Below, piece after piece: positions 20,725 to 31,662 of a stretch of DNA of 64,000 bases; position 1 is the stretch's first letter, and every line of letters starts with the position of its first letter. A program made the position numbers and the translations under genes. The notes under the pieces are model-generated. The model worked only from the letters and a program-made list of their open reading frames with translations. It searched no databases and was not told the origin of the DNA. The stretch lies in NCBI GenBank assembly GCA_003996215.1, contig QJPP01003097.1:62001-126000 (forward strand). Direction: 5' to 3'. Source of the DNA: Jaltomata sinuosa (Eukaryota > Streptophyta > Magnoliopsida > Solanales > Solanaceae).

Positions 20725-22262
20725 TGTGATGACCCTTCGTCATCTTCGCATTTACGCATTCATTGTACTGTTAGAGCTTTCCTGTAGTGGACCCAAGTCA
20801 TTTATGGCTTGCTGGGACCGGTAGTTTGCTACCCTAGTCGTTCATTTGGTTGTCTTGCCCTTTTTCCTGTTTCAGAGCTTCAACTTTGAATATCGTTGAC
20901 TTTAGTCAACATTCTTAGCTAACGTGATCGGAATTGAATTCTGACAGTTCTGTTAGCTCCGTAACGTTGAGTTTGGTCTAGTTGGACCTTCAGTTGATGC
21001 CTGAGAACTTCTGGTGTAGGTTTTGTGTGGTTTTCTCTATTTTCAGGCCATTTGGAGTTGAAAGTGTAACTTTGGGTGGCTTTCGATGATCGAAGTGTCG
21101 GATTCAAAATCCGACAATTCCATTAGCTTCGGAATGATGAGTTTGGGTTGGAAAGGTGGTTGGTTCGGGTTCTGGGTGAGCCAAACTCATTTCGAGCCTT
21201 TGAGTTCCTTTTCATTAGTGTTGACTTGAGTCAATATTTCTCCAAAACGACCTCGTATAGAAGTTTCATCTATTCTGTTGAGTCAGGAATGTCGTTTTCA
21301 CTCTGTTAACATTATTGGTTTTTGAATATCGGCTTCTGATTATGCCCGGAATGCCCCGTCAAGTTTTGGAAAGTTGCAGACTTTTCCTGTTGCAGGTGCA
21401 GGCATCAAGCCTCAATCGCGATCGCAAGCCTCATCCTTCGCGACCGCGATAAAGCGCCTGGCACTGTGTTCTTTGCGACCGCGTGGCTAGCCTTCGCGAT
21501 CGTGATGGTCTAGCCAGCGTGGCCCTCGCAACCACAAGAGGTCCCTTTGCGATCACGATGAAGGACCCCTGAGTTGTATATAAGTTTTTCACTTCATCTT
21601 TTTCACCCCAAAAACTGAACTCTCCATTGTTATAATCAGAAAACTCGTCCAAGCACTGCATTTCATCAATTGTTGGTGTTGGGGTGTAGATTTCCTGGCC
21701 TTGGTCGTTCCTCCATCATTGTTGATAAGTCTTTTTCCCCAACATGCTTTCTTTCAGTTTTTCTCAAAATCCTCCATTGTTGCTAAATTCCAAAAGTTTA
21801 GAATTTGTGGTAGATTCTGTCTCCTAGCTTGTGCATGCTCGTGGACTTGAAAAGTTATCCGTCTCGGCTTGAATTCCGCCTTCTTTGTAAGTAATCCTTG
21901 CCTAATTTCTGATTTTTATTCTTAAATTCTATCTTTAAACCTCAACTTGAGCGAGCTGTTTTGACACCCTTCTCTTGGACAATTGTGTTCAATTTTGGAG
22001 CATGTCATCTTGGCCTCGTGGTGGTCATCGTGCTTCTTTTTATTTTTGGTTTTAGGTTATGGGCCCCGCAGGCCCACTTTTGACCTGGATTTTGACCTGG
22101 CTACAATTGTAGCGATATGGGTGTCGTTAGACTCGTTTTAACATATTATTTACATTTTTGATAGTTTGACCACCATTCGGGAACCCTCAGAGTGATTCGG
22201 GCTTAGACGTGTTGTTTGGGCAGCTGTCGTCGAACGACAGGTAGGTTACGGTCTAAACTCCC
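20725..22262 (+). repeat. 3' LTR of family A (3'-truncated)
   Basis: Begins TGTGATGACCC; its first about 700 bp match the 5' LTR. Carries a CG-rich stretch with repeated TCGCGA(T/C)CGCGA-like words (21410-21560) and a TATA box at 21577. Ends abruptly at about 22262, where copia sequence begins. The last part of the LTR is missing. Confidence 0.82.
21577..21584 (+). promoter_or_regulatory. TATA box in family A 3' LTR
   Basis: TATATAAG just downstream of the CG-rich motif block. The related LTR at the right edge has TATATATA in the same place (63507), supporting it as the core promoter. Confidence 0.6.
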
Positions 22263-25010
22263 AATACTGCAAGTCAGATATGAACACATATAATTTATTT
22301 GAGATCAAAATTTATGTATATCACATAAATATTTTGTACTTCATAACCAACAAAATCTTGACAATATTTGTTAGGATAAACACATTCATATCAGGACTTG
22401 CAATTAATCTTATTTGAATATCTCTACACAGAAATGAAACTATATCATGCGCATAGTTATAGAAAGATGTATACAAGCATCAATTGTACAAGATATGATA
22501 TTTCATGACCAATCTAGTTCTGCAAGTTTTTCATTTCAGCAAATAATCTATTGCTTTTGAAAACTCTCCAAGAGTTCGAATAAAATATTCATTAAGATGA
22601 TTTTAGTACATCAACCTTGACTGATTTAATCTATATGAGGATTATAAACAAGTTTCTTAAAAACTCGTATATGCTTCAAATATTTTGAATCCAATAAGAA
22701 TTTTCATCTCAATTTTGTCAAGTGACACAATGACATCTTCTAGTGTCTAGACTGCAAGTCAAATAAACTTTACGCTTACCAAGATGCATCCTTTCATGTC
22801 ACTGGATAAATATTTCTACGTTAGCATGCTTAAATAAATGTAGATATCAAATCCTCATAATCTTTTACAATATCGCGTGCTGTATTGTATCAAATATATC
22901 TTCAACGAGATATTATTTTGTATTGGTTCACAATGCGGCATAACTTATTGAGATCTCATCACTTTATATTTTTCAGGTACTTGAACCTCTCATGAGGTTT
23001 CATAAAGTGTTATGTCATAGGCTTTTCAAGAGCACATTACCTCATTTTATGATCATTTGCTTTTTTCTATTTCAAGGATTATTGTAATTTGAGCCGATTG
23101 ATCGCCATGCTTCATGCATGTCACAGACTTTGTCCTTCAGGGTCATTCAATAGGAGCATTTGCAGCTAAATATGAAATTAATTTTGGGTCAACAAATGCT
23201 TCTAGTAATTTATTTGAATTATCTTTTGAATGAGGATCATACTAATGATAATTCACAACATATTTCATATATGCTTATTCTCTCCCCCTTATGTTAGAAA
23301 AGCTAACATATATCCTCTATCTTCTTTGAGAAATCCATCTTTGTGCACCATGACATATTCATTAATCATATACCACACATTAATTAAAAATAACTAGATG
23401 GAAAATATTTGATTTCTGACCTTGAACCAATTGAGGGGGAAAATAAATCATAATTCGTTGGTCTGAATGCATACAAGTGCCATTGTATACAATATATTAT
23501 ATTTCAGATCAATATATGAAACTTTATTCTCATTAGCAATGACTCAGCTATTTATAAGAGGCATTCAACGTCAAACCAACATTATCAAGATGAATTGTCT
23601 TGATTACATAATCTGAAAATTATGCTCTTAACTCACTTTATATTGAGCAAGCAATTTTATAAATCAAACCGCAGTTTGACAATATGCACATGTGATCACT
23701 TTATAGATGCATCATATCACATGACAGGTGAACGAGCCCATATTCACCTTTTATACTTTTCGGATTTTAGGGGATTCAATCCCAACATTAGTTGATCCAA
23801 TCAACTTATTATGAGAACAAACAATATAGAGAATTCTTGAAGTATCTTCTAGCTCTTCAGTATATGTCTAATACTCAATATGCACATCTTCGAATGACAG
23901 AATCGTTCAAGCCAATAAATAAAATTGTTTCTTCTAGAAAAATTCAAGTTTACCATGACATGTGCCTTTTGCTTTAGTAAACTTCTGGTTTACTCTGATA
24001 TGAATTTCATATCAATAAACTTCTAGTTTATTGTGGCATGTGATCTCATCATGCTCGGATAACTTTTTACATACATCTTTGTTACCAGAGTAACTTTGAA
24101 GATATTCAATCTTCCAATTATTCTAACTCTTCCGGAGGTGGATTGTGATGTAGTCACAACCAAGTGCACGATTATAATTATATGCCTTATAGATATTATC
24201 ACATTCACTTCATCAAATGGATCTATATTTATAACAATTGAAATTCTCATTTTCCAGAAATGAAATATAATCGTGTCTTGAGCGTATCAAATTATGATAG
24301 CTTAAAACTTCTTTCAAGATATTGCTACTACAAAAGTAAATCGAAGTATACATATGATTATAGAGAATTTTCTCTAACATATGTTCAATTGTAATCACAA
24401 GTTCATAAAAATATTACCACTTTCGGTGATTAACAAATTTAATTACAATAAAGCACGTGAAATATGATTACTTTTGATGGTCTATTTTTTAAAACTTTAT
24501 TGGAGTCGCATATAAATTTGTTGTCTTTAGCTTGAATTTAGAATCAACTTATAAAACGTGAAGAATTCAAAAGACATAAGTAAGATAAAATCTTACCTTG
24601 GTTTGGTACATATGGATAGAGAGTAATTTCAATTTTCTCATAACCGAGAAAAGTCATAAAAAAAAAATTCTCCTTGATACTAGTGAGGCAACAATTGGCC
24701 CGTCAAAAGCTCATGGACGGTAGAGTATTATTGTGGCTAAAACTCGAATAAAGCTCAAATAAAAAATTAGAGACTCGTGCTAATAACGTGTTATAAAATA
24801 TTAAATTAGGAATAAGAAGAATATAATAGAGAGGGAGAGAAGTTCTTATTTCTCTTGAAGGATTCCTCTTAGAGATTTCAGGATGAATTACAATGAAGGA
24901 AAACCCCTTTATTTATAGGGAAATGACTTAGTCCCAAAGTTAGGGTTCCTAACTTTTCTCCAAAGAAACATAAAGATAGACATTCACTATAATAATAATA
25001 CCTTATAACA
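22263..25010 (-). mobile_element. Ty1/copia element, strongly decayed, minus strand
   Basis: The 5' LTR lies on the right, followed (leftwards) by the AACACGTTATTAGCACGAG motif typical of one plant copia group just inside the LTR. Decayed pol follows. Around 23100-23350 the minus strand gives EYVMVHKDGFLKEDRGYMLA and FVDPKLISYLAANAPI, which I read as the integrase-RT linker; the following TCMKHGDQS resembles CMKRGRPIGS. Stops occur every few dozen codons and no intact frame exceeds about 75 residues. It ends at 22262, where it cuts the family-A LTR. Confidence 0.65.
24797..25010 (-). repeat. copia-type 5' LTR
   Basis: On the minus strand: AGGAACCCTAACTTTGGGAC, TATA box TATAAATA (complement of 24911-24918), CATTGTAATTCATCC and a CT-rich leader, ending just before AACACGTTATTAGCACGAG. 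Boundaries are approximate. Confidence 0.6.
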
Positions 25011-25082
25011 ATTTTCACTTTTTTTCATCTTACTATTTCACTTTTTAGTTATTTTAAACACATTAAATTCTAAAAAGTCTTT

Positions 25083-25550
25083 CCAAAAGGGTATGACCAA
25101 ACACAACTCCAACTCCAACTCCAACTCTATCCCGTTTGGCCATGAAAACCAAAATAATTTTCACTTTTTTAAAATTTTCAAAGTTGGAGTTGAAGTTAGA
25201 TTTGTGTTTGGCCATAGTTTTTGCAACAATTATCTAGAATTTAAATGTATTTTTAAAAAAAATATAAAATATGATTTAAAAATGAAATATAATTTAACTG
25301 GGTTATTTTATGAAAATAAAAAATTTAGGATATTTTTCAAAAGAAAAAATTAAAATAGTGAAAACAAGTATTGAGCCGTTTTCACTTTTCTAAATACAAC
25401 TTCAAGTTGTATTTGGAATTTTTATGGCCAAACACCATTTTTTGAATAAACTAAAATAATTTTTCAAAAAAAGTGAAAACTTCTTATTGCCAAACGCCCA
25501 CTAAAAAATTCAAATAAAGTGAAAAGTTTTTTATTTTCATGGCCAAACGC
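25083..25550. mobile_element. MITE with GTTTGGCCATGAAAA ends
   Basis: Inverted GTTTGGCCATGAAAA (left copy near 25133) and TTTTCATGGCCAAACGC (right copy near 25535), with further internal TTGGCCA/TGGCCAAA copies, suggest one MITE nested in or duplicated within another. The left limit is uncertain (25083-25133). Confidence 0.6.
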
Positions 25551-25555
25551 TCACT

Positions 25556-25675
25556 AAATTGCAGAGTATATTTGTTAAGTTTCATGACGGTTAGGGTATA
25601 AATAGCCCGATAATATAACAAAGAATAAATTTAGCTAATAAATGAAAGTAGAGGGGTAATTTTGACTCTTTTTCC
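25556..25675 (-). repeat. right long inverted repeat of the candidate MULE
   Basis: Inverted copy of 13661-13776. On the plus strand it holds GGGTATAAATAGCCCG and ends TTTTTCC before taattatta. Confidence 0.85.
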
Positions 25676-26308
25676 TAATTATTATGGTAGTAATTAACAA
25701 TCTAGTAATTACGATGACCTATTTATTTATTATAATATAATTATAAATGTATTATTTGATTGCACAAGTGTAGTTACACAGTTAAATTACTTTAAAAATA
25801 AATTTTAATTATTAATAATTTAAAGTTAATATTGAACAAATATGTTTCATTAAATGATATTAAATTAGGTATTTAGATACATATTGACTCTAATATTTTA
25901 ATTTAATTAATTATAAAAATTAAAAGAACACATTTTATAAGAACATCATAGATGGGATGTTTAACCAAAAAATTATTTATAAACATAATTCCATAACATT
26001 ATTCAAATATTTGATAAAAAAAATAATCTATCAATTATAAGTGAAAAAATGAACGACATGCAATGTAAAAATAACAAGTCAATAGTACTAAAATAAATAA
26101 ATTGAATTTGAAAATATAATTTAAATTTAAAGTCCAAAAAAGAAAAACTAAATAATTAACATAATACTCTTATGTCAAATTCCAACATAACATAAAATAA
26201 GTTTCAACATAGCTTAAGTAAATACAATTCAAAAGAAAAGAAAAACATAAGTCTATAACCTCATTCAACAACAAAAATCTACTTTAATAACACCATATTA
26301 TATACTAA
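25676..26308. other. AT-rich spacer
   Basis: Long runs of A/T, no open frame or known element. Likely old intergenic or degraded transposon DNA. Confidence 0.5.
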
Positions 26309-26770
26309 GGAGTCATTTGATAGAGTGTATTAGAGAAATTAATGCATGTATTAGCTTTGTGTATTACTAGTAATTGCTTGATATATTTTTCCAGCTCATG
26401 TGTAAGTAATCCTTGTATTACTAATACACTCTATTGTGTATTGAGGTATGTATTACTAATACCATAGATTTTCATGTATTAGTAATGCAATCGGTTCTAA
26501 TGCATGCATTAGCATGATTAAAGACACAATTATCCCTCAAAACCTTTTTCACATCCTTTTCACCATATTTGTGGAGGGTATTTTTGTAAATAATTTTTTT
26601 AAAAAAGAATTATGCAATGTATGTTATTTTTAATACACCAAATCAAACACTTGCATTAGAAAAATCTCAACATAACTAATGCAAGCATAACTAATACCAG
26701 CATTACTAATGCAAGCATTACTAATACATCATATTCTGCATTATTGTTATACACCCTACCAAACGATCCC
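26309..26770. mobile_element. Tourist-like (PIF/Harbinger) MITE, 462 bp
   Basis: Ends GGAGTCATTTGATAGAGTGT and, inverted, GGGATCGTTTGGTAGGGTGT, flanked by TAA on both sides (26306-26308, 26771-26773). Three-base TAA duplication and a GTTTGGT-type end are the Tourist signature. Inside are many ATGCATTAG/CTAATACA words. Confidence 0.82.
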
Positions 26771-26773
26771 TAA

Positions 26774-27384
26774 GACTCATCCTTTCTAATATTAGAAGGT
26801 GCAGTTTCAAAAACTAGGATAATAACACAGTTACTCTAAAAGAAAAAATAAAGAAAACCAATAAGAAATTAAAAAATAAGAGCAAGTACATGGAATCACA
26901 CAAAGTAAAGATTGAGAAATGGAGAAAAGGAAATGAAACATAAATAATATAAAAAAAAATTCAAAAGTAAAAAATAAAAAATAAAATTAAAATAATAGAA
27001 ATAAGAAAAGAAATAAAAATAAAAATAAAAATGAAAGAAATTAAAAGGTAACCTTGTTATACTTAAATCTCCCTCTCAATTACAAATTATACTCAAATTC
27101 AATTATTAAGTGTCTTTTTAAACGTGTCAAACTGTATAATTACATCAATTACACTTAAATTCAATTATCAGATGACTTTTCAAACAAGCCCTTTGTATTA
27201 TTGCAATTGAAAGAACAATGCGAAAATAACAACATAGTAGATGTTGATAAAATCACAATATAAAATTAATATTAAAATTAGAATTGTATAGTGGAATTGC
27301 ACTAAATGCATCTTTCACATTTCACTTGTAAATATAGTAGTAGGAATAGTCTGTACTGTGCACCGCCCAAAGTTAACAAAGCTA
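26774..27384. other. AT-rich spacer
   Basis: A-rich tracts such as repeated AAAATAAAA at 26940-27040. No gene or element recognised. Confidence 0.5.
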
Positions 27385-28072
27385 TGGGTGTGTTGTTTTT
27401 TCATGTTTTTTGGTCAAATTTTTTGAAAAAAAAAATTCTTCAGAAAAATAAACTTCTTGAAAATAAGGAAAATGACTTTCATGATAAAAATAGAAAAAAA
27501 AGTGACATTATCTCCTTCCACTCTCACAATCACTTTATCCCAACCCTCAATCCCACACACCCCCTACCTAGCCCCCATCCTCACCAGCACCACCCCATCC
27601 AACCCCCACCTGCCCCCATATAATATAAATCAAATGCAAATATTTCATCTTATTCATACTTTTTCTAGCATCGCTTTTCAGTTTAGCAGAATAAAAACAC
27701 AATCCCTTACCCACCCACCCACTCCACCACCACCCACCCCACCCCACCCCCCATAATATTTTTTTAATAAAAGTAAACTTTTTTCTAAAAAAATATTTTT
27801 TTACCCCACCCACCCAACCCCAATTTTCTTTTTAAAAAAATTGTTTTAATTTTTTTTACCCCCACCCCCAACCACCCTCACCCCCTACCCTTCCTCTCAC
27901 ACTCGCCACCCTACTTCTATCCATTGTCTTTATTTTGTATTAGATATGTATAAATAATTTTAGAATAATATTTTTTACTTGCATACTAAACACAAGAAAA
28001 TAAGTAAAAAAAATCATGTGTTCTCCTCTATGAAAAATATTTTCCTTCATAGCGAACACACCCTAATATTAA
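27385..28072. mobile_element. MITE-like element with GGGTGTGTT ends
   Basis: GGGTGTGTTGTTTTTTCATG on the left and, inverted, GGGTGTGTTCGCTATGAAGG on the right near 28072, each followed inwards by a poly(T)/GGAAAAT-type stretch. Flanks (tat, taa) do not form a clean duplication. The centre is the unusual C-rich tract. Confidence 0.6.
27540..27900. repeat. C/A-rich strand-asymmetric tract
   Basis: The plus strand is runs of CCCCACCC with almost no G; for example CCACCCCACCCCACCCCCC at 27735-27754. The minus strand is therefore G-run DNA able in principle to form a G-quadruplex. No coding sense on either strand. Confidence 0.8.
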
Positions 28073-28649
28073 TAACTATATAAGACAGTAGTTGGAATAC
28101 TCTCTTCTCTCTCCTCTCTATGACCTCAAAACCTAGTTGTTGAATGACTGAGGCGACGGACGGGCAGCCACCACTGGTGGCGAGTCCATAATTACACTCC
28201 AATTCAGAGTTTCCTCCTCTGAATGAGAAGGAAAATCACCAAATTGCGACCCAAAAATAGCAGACACTGTTGTACGCTGATACTATTAAGCCCAAGGAAA
28301 CAATTGAAACTAGAGAACCAATTTCTTTGAAGACAGTACATAAAATTGATGGCATTCCAAGAATTAGATGGACGGAGGCGGAGGTGGAACGCATGAATAT
28401 TAGTCAAAATCTTCAATATGCAATGATAGGCAAATTTTCCTATGGGTGGCCAGATATGGAGACACTGAGGAAGATTATACCATCTCAACGTGGAATTAAA
28501 GGGGGAAGAAGCTTTTGACTAAAGAAGCAGATGATGAGCAAACGTCTGCTTTAATAAAGTCGCTTGGGTTTAAGCACGATTGGTTTATTTCACAATCGTC
28601 ACATATTGACACGGCTATCTCTAATGGTGGATTTTATCAATATGGTATC

Positions 28650-30854
28650 TGTCACGACCCAAATCGCCGCGAGTGGCACCCACCCATAACCTCCGGATGA
28701 GAAAACCAATAACTAAATCAACACTTAGTGAGACTAACAACTCAAAACCAATTGCATTACTTTAAAGTAGCATTCATAGCCAAAATATTACTAATAACAA
28801 GATCCTGCAGAAAACTACCCCTAAAATTTGAAAGTCATGTACCAAAACATCTACTAATGTGTAGAGAACGGGGATGCAACCCTAAAAACAAGGAATCTGA
28901 GTCCGAAATAATGGAATAGAAGTGTGCCAGATGAAACCATGGTAACCCGGAAGAAGCAGCTCACCCTTGAAATCTAAAAACGTCGGGACTACAACTGAGG
29001 TGGCGTAGCAGCCGCCGGAATATGTCATGTACTCCCAAAAAGGAAAGCAATTGCAGAATCAGTACACAACTACAATGTACTGGTAGGATCATCGGCCAAC
29101 TCCAATAAACCAAAGCTGAGTAAAGTAGTACAAATATGTAATAACAAGCCAACAATATAACCCCAAGCTCTTAGTCTTTCTTCTAACTTAACAACCACAT
29201 GAAACAGGTTCAACAATCACCGCAACAATAAACAATGACAATAAGCATATACCCTTTTAAGTAACCCAGACTAATCAAGGATCCCTAAAACAACACCTAA
29301 GTATTTAACATGCAATTCCCGATCTACACAAGGACCAACCCTACATTTAAGTATAACTACCCGGCCTCTCATAGATCAATATGCAATAATCATAATTTTA
29401 ACAATCAATCTGATCTACTCATGGAACCATCGATAAAATACAATCAACAAGTATAATTAAACCCGTACCAGACATGGTACCCGAGCCAACCATTATAAAA
29501 CATATACCAGGCATGGTACCCAAGTCAATCGATAAGTATTCCGTACCAGGCGTGGTACTTGAGCCAACCAATATGTATCCCATACCAAGTATGGTACCCG
29601 AGCCAACCGAATGCCACACACAATCCAACAAGTCAATAATTAATGAACAAAATCACACCTGTAAACCAACAAGCAACCAAACCAAGTTCAATTCACATAT
29701 TTGACACCCATATACTTACACATTCATAATTCCATTCCCTAAGCATGCAATGCACATACAATACTAAGCGACAGTTATATGAACACATATTGCATTTGAA
29801 AAAACAATAATTATCACCTACCTCGAATAGCCTGAAAGTTCTATTGGACCGAAACCTTCCCATTTTTCAAAGCTTTCACTTGTTCTTAGTCTAAAAATGA
29901 TTATAAAATATACTACAATCAGTACAATGGCCTAATAATACTTAGATTATACTCAAATCCTAATTCTCAGGCCAAACCATGATTATTCTACCCACCCTAG
30001 GGCTTTCCCACCATTAATTCACCTAAAACTACCATTTTTACGGTTATATTTAGCGAATTATGGTGAATAGATCATAATTGAACAACAATACATAAGACCC
30101 AAGAACCTCTACGCCCTAGAATCCCCATAATACCAGATTCTACCCTCTTAGGTATATTCAAATATTTTCCCAAGCCTGAAATTATCGATTCTAATACCCA
30201 GGAATCGAAGTACTCAAGTAGGGGAGTAAAATCCTTACCTTAGCGATGATTTTCGGTGAAAAACTGAGTTGGAGTCTCCCAATTCGCCTCTGACCTTCCC
30301 CAATATGTTCTTGAGAATTGCTGAATATTTTTGGGGAAGTTTTTGCATTAACTGCGACTTATTCCATTATAGTGGTCCGTACACCACTATAGCAGCACCG
30401 CCATAGCGGACCCGATCGTTATGGCGGTGCTGATTATCTTTGACTTTTGCTATAGCGAGAATTTCTCTGCTATAGCTATCATTGTTGTAGCGCAGTGTCA
30501 ACCGACACAGAACATAACCTCAGGAAATCTCTCAAAAGTGCTCATTTTATAACACACTTCTAATCTTGACGTTCTGAACCAACCCTTTCATGTCAACTTT
30601 GATATCGAGAGTTCTACTTACCCGAATTCACTTTCAAAAAATCCTCCAGACTCTTTAATGTCTTAGCTAATGGAAAAACTAGATCTACATTAGATATTTT
30701 ACCCAATACTTTTCCGGATTGCCCTAGACCATACCTCGCTTAGAATCCATCCGAGACTAGCCTAGTCAAAATTTCTAACTCCCAAACCCAAAAATTTTCT
30801 AACCCAAAACTTTGCAAGAATGATTTACCCATAATAAAGGAATAGGTCGTTATA
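28650..30854 (-). mobile_element. solo LTR, relative of family B, 2,205 bp
   Basis: Minus orientation, from TATAACGACC (complement of 30854 down) to GGGTCGTGACA (complement ending at 28650). Flanked by a perfect 5-bp duplication GTATC (28645-28649 and 30855-30859). Carries four GTACCA-N4-TGGTAC-type hairpin repeats (29465-29605), as in the LTRs of family B. No internal sequence adjoins it, so it arose by LTR-LTR recombination. Its terminal TG is now TA. Confidence 0.9.
30366..30432. other. strong hairpins in the solo LTR leader region
   Basis: A 13-bp perfect stem CAGCACCGCCATA (30393-30405) and TATGGCGGTGCTG (30420-30432) with a 14-nt loop. Next to it is an 8-bp stem TATAGTGG / CCACTATA (about 30368-30391). 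They fall where related LTRs have CCGCTATAGCGG palindromes. Confidence 0.7.
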
Positions 30855-31290
30855 GTATCAAATTGAGCTATGTATGTAACTTGCAATGAAGGGTACTCAT
30901 ATCTAATGAGAACCCTAATCTATGATACAAAATTCAAGACAGATGAGAAAACCACAAAATCGATGGCATGGATCTATTTTTAAAATCTATTGTCTATATA
31001 CATTGAAAAAGAGTCCTTGTTCTCCCTAGCATCGGGAGTGGGAAACTTTTTGCAACTTGACCTGGCTACCATCAACAAAACCAGGCCAAGTTGTGCCAGG
31101 ATTAAGGTCATGGTTCACTTACTTGTAGACTTACCAAAGTTTGTATTCATGGATATTAAAAATGAACAAATAGGAGAAATAAGGTCAGAGACAGTCCATA
31201 TCATATATGATTACATCCCAAAGTATTGCGTGAAATATAAATTACCAGGCCATAACAAGATGGAATGCAGAATTTTAAATCCACAGCCAT

Positions 31291-31662
31291 AAATAAAGAA
31301 GCAAAATGAAAACATGAAAGTGAAGGGAAATCTAGATGAGGTGGAAGTCCACGTGGTGGTGCAAATAGATAAGACCCAGCTTACAACAATCATGACACAA
31401 TCTCTAAAAAAGGTTTTACATGAGATTATATCACACTAAGGAAAGAAGAATGTGTAACCTAGTAAAGTTTTGATAAGCAATAAAGTGCACTACAACACAG
31501 AGGAAGACAACAGAGAGGCAATTTTTGATCAGGCTACAAAAGATGATTTATCTCCCAAAATAATCAAAATAAAAAAGAAAGAAAAAAGAACCAAAATGGG
31601 GAAGTCAAACCCACCAGAGTGGTACCAAAGAGAGGGTTAAGCAAAACTATCATCTAATAATC
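31291..31662 (+). other. LINE ORF1-ORF2 interval
   Basis: Degraded C-terminal ORF1 sequence rich in Lys codons (AAAAAGAAAG at 31570). No independent gene. Confidence 0.5.

Larger units (their letters stand above)
14683..22262 (+). mobile_element. Ty3/gypsy chromovirus, family A, decayed
   Basis: Layout is 5' LTR, Met-tRNA primer site, gag, protease, RT, RNase H, chromodomain and 3' LTR, all plus strand. LTRs begin TGTGATGACCC (14683 and 20725). The integrase is missing from pol, the 5' LTR lacks its middle, and the 3' LTR is cut off at 22262 by a copia element. Target duplications cannot be checked because the right end is lost. A third LTR of this family starts at 62527. Confidence 0.9.
13661..25675. 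mobile_element. candidate Mutator-like element with long TIRs, filled by nested retrotransposons
   Basis: Ends are 116-120 bp inverted repeats (13661-13776 and 25556-25675), with runs of 20 or more identical bases around the TTATTAGCTAAATTTA block. Flanks are ttattatta (13652-13660) and taattatta (25676-25684), 8 of 9 matching, which fits the 9-bp duplication of Mutator elements. No transposase is visible. Most of the inside is accounted for by a gypsy element, a copia element and a MITE, leaving under 1 kb of possible original interior. The AT-rich flank weakens the duplication. Two unrelated MITE halves in opposite orientation is the alternative. Confidence 0.55.
28144..31290 (+). pseudogene. 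LINE ORF1 (DUF4283 and zinc knuckle), split
   Basis: A putative start MTEATDGQPPLVASP at 28144 meets a stop after 15 codons. The DUF4283 core follows at 28270-28518 with VERMNISQNLQYAMIGKFSY and GWPDMETLRKIIPSQ. After the solo LTR comes 30990-31290 with SLFSLASGVGNFLQLD, NKTRPSCARIKV, VYKLPGH-type residues and a zinc knuckle in which the second Cys is Tyr (CVKYKLPGHNKMEC). The family binds LINE RNA and forms the RNP. This copy has stops, frame changes and the LTR. Confidence 0.85.

Noticed and set aside
22263..24780. Host gene or endogenous pararetrovirus
   Set aside because: Minus-strand remnants fit a copia integrase-RT linker and the flank fits a copia LTR; no pararetroviral motif was seen.
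27306..27756. Proline- and histidine-rich frames suggesting an extensin-like peptide
   Set aside because: They come only from the CCCCACCC tract within a MITE-like element; three frames are open because stop codons need bases that the tract lacks.
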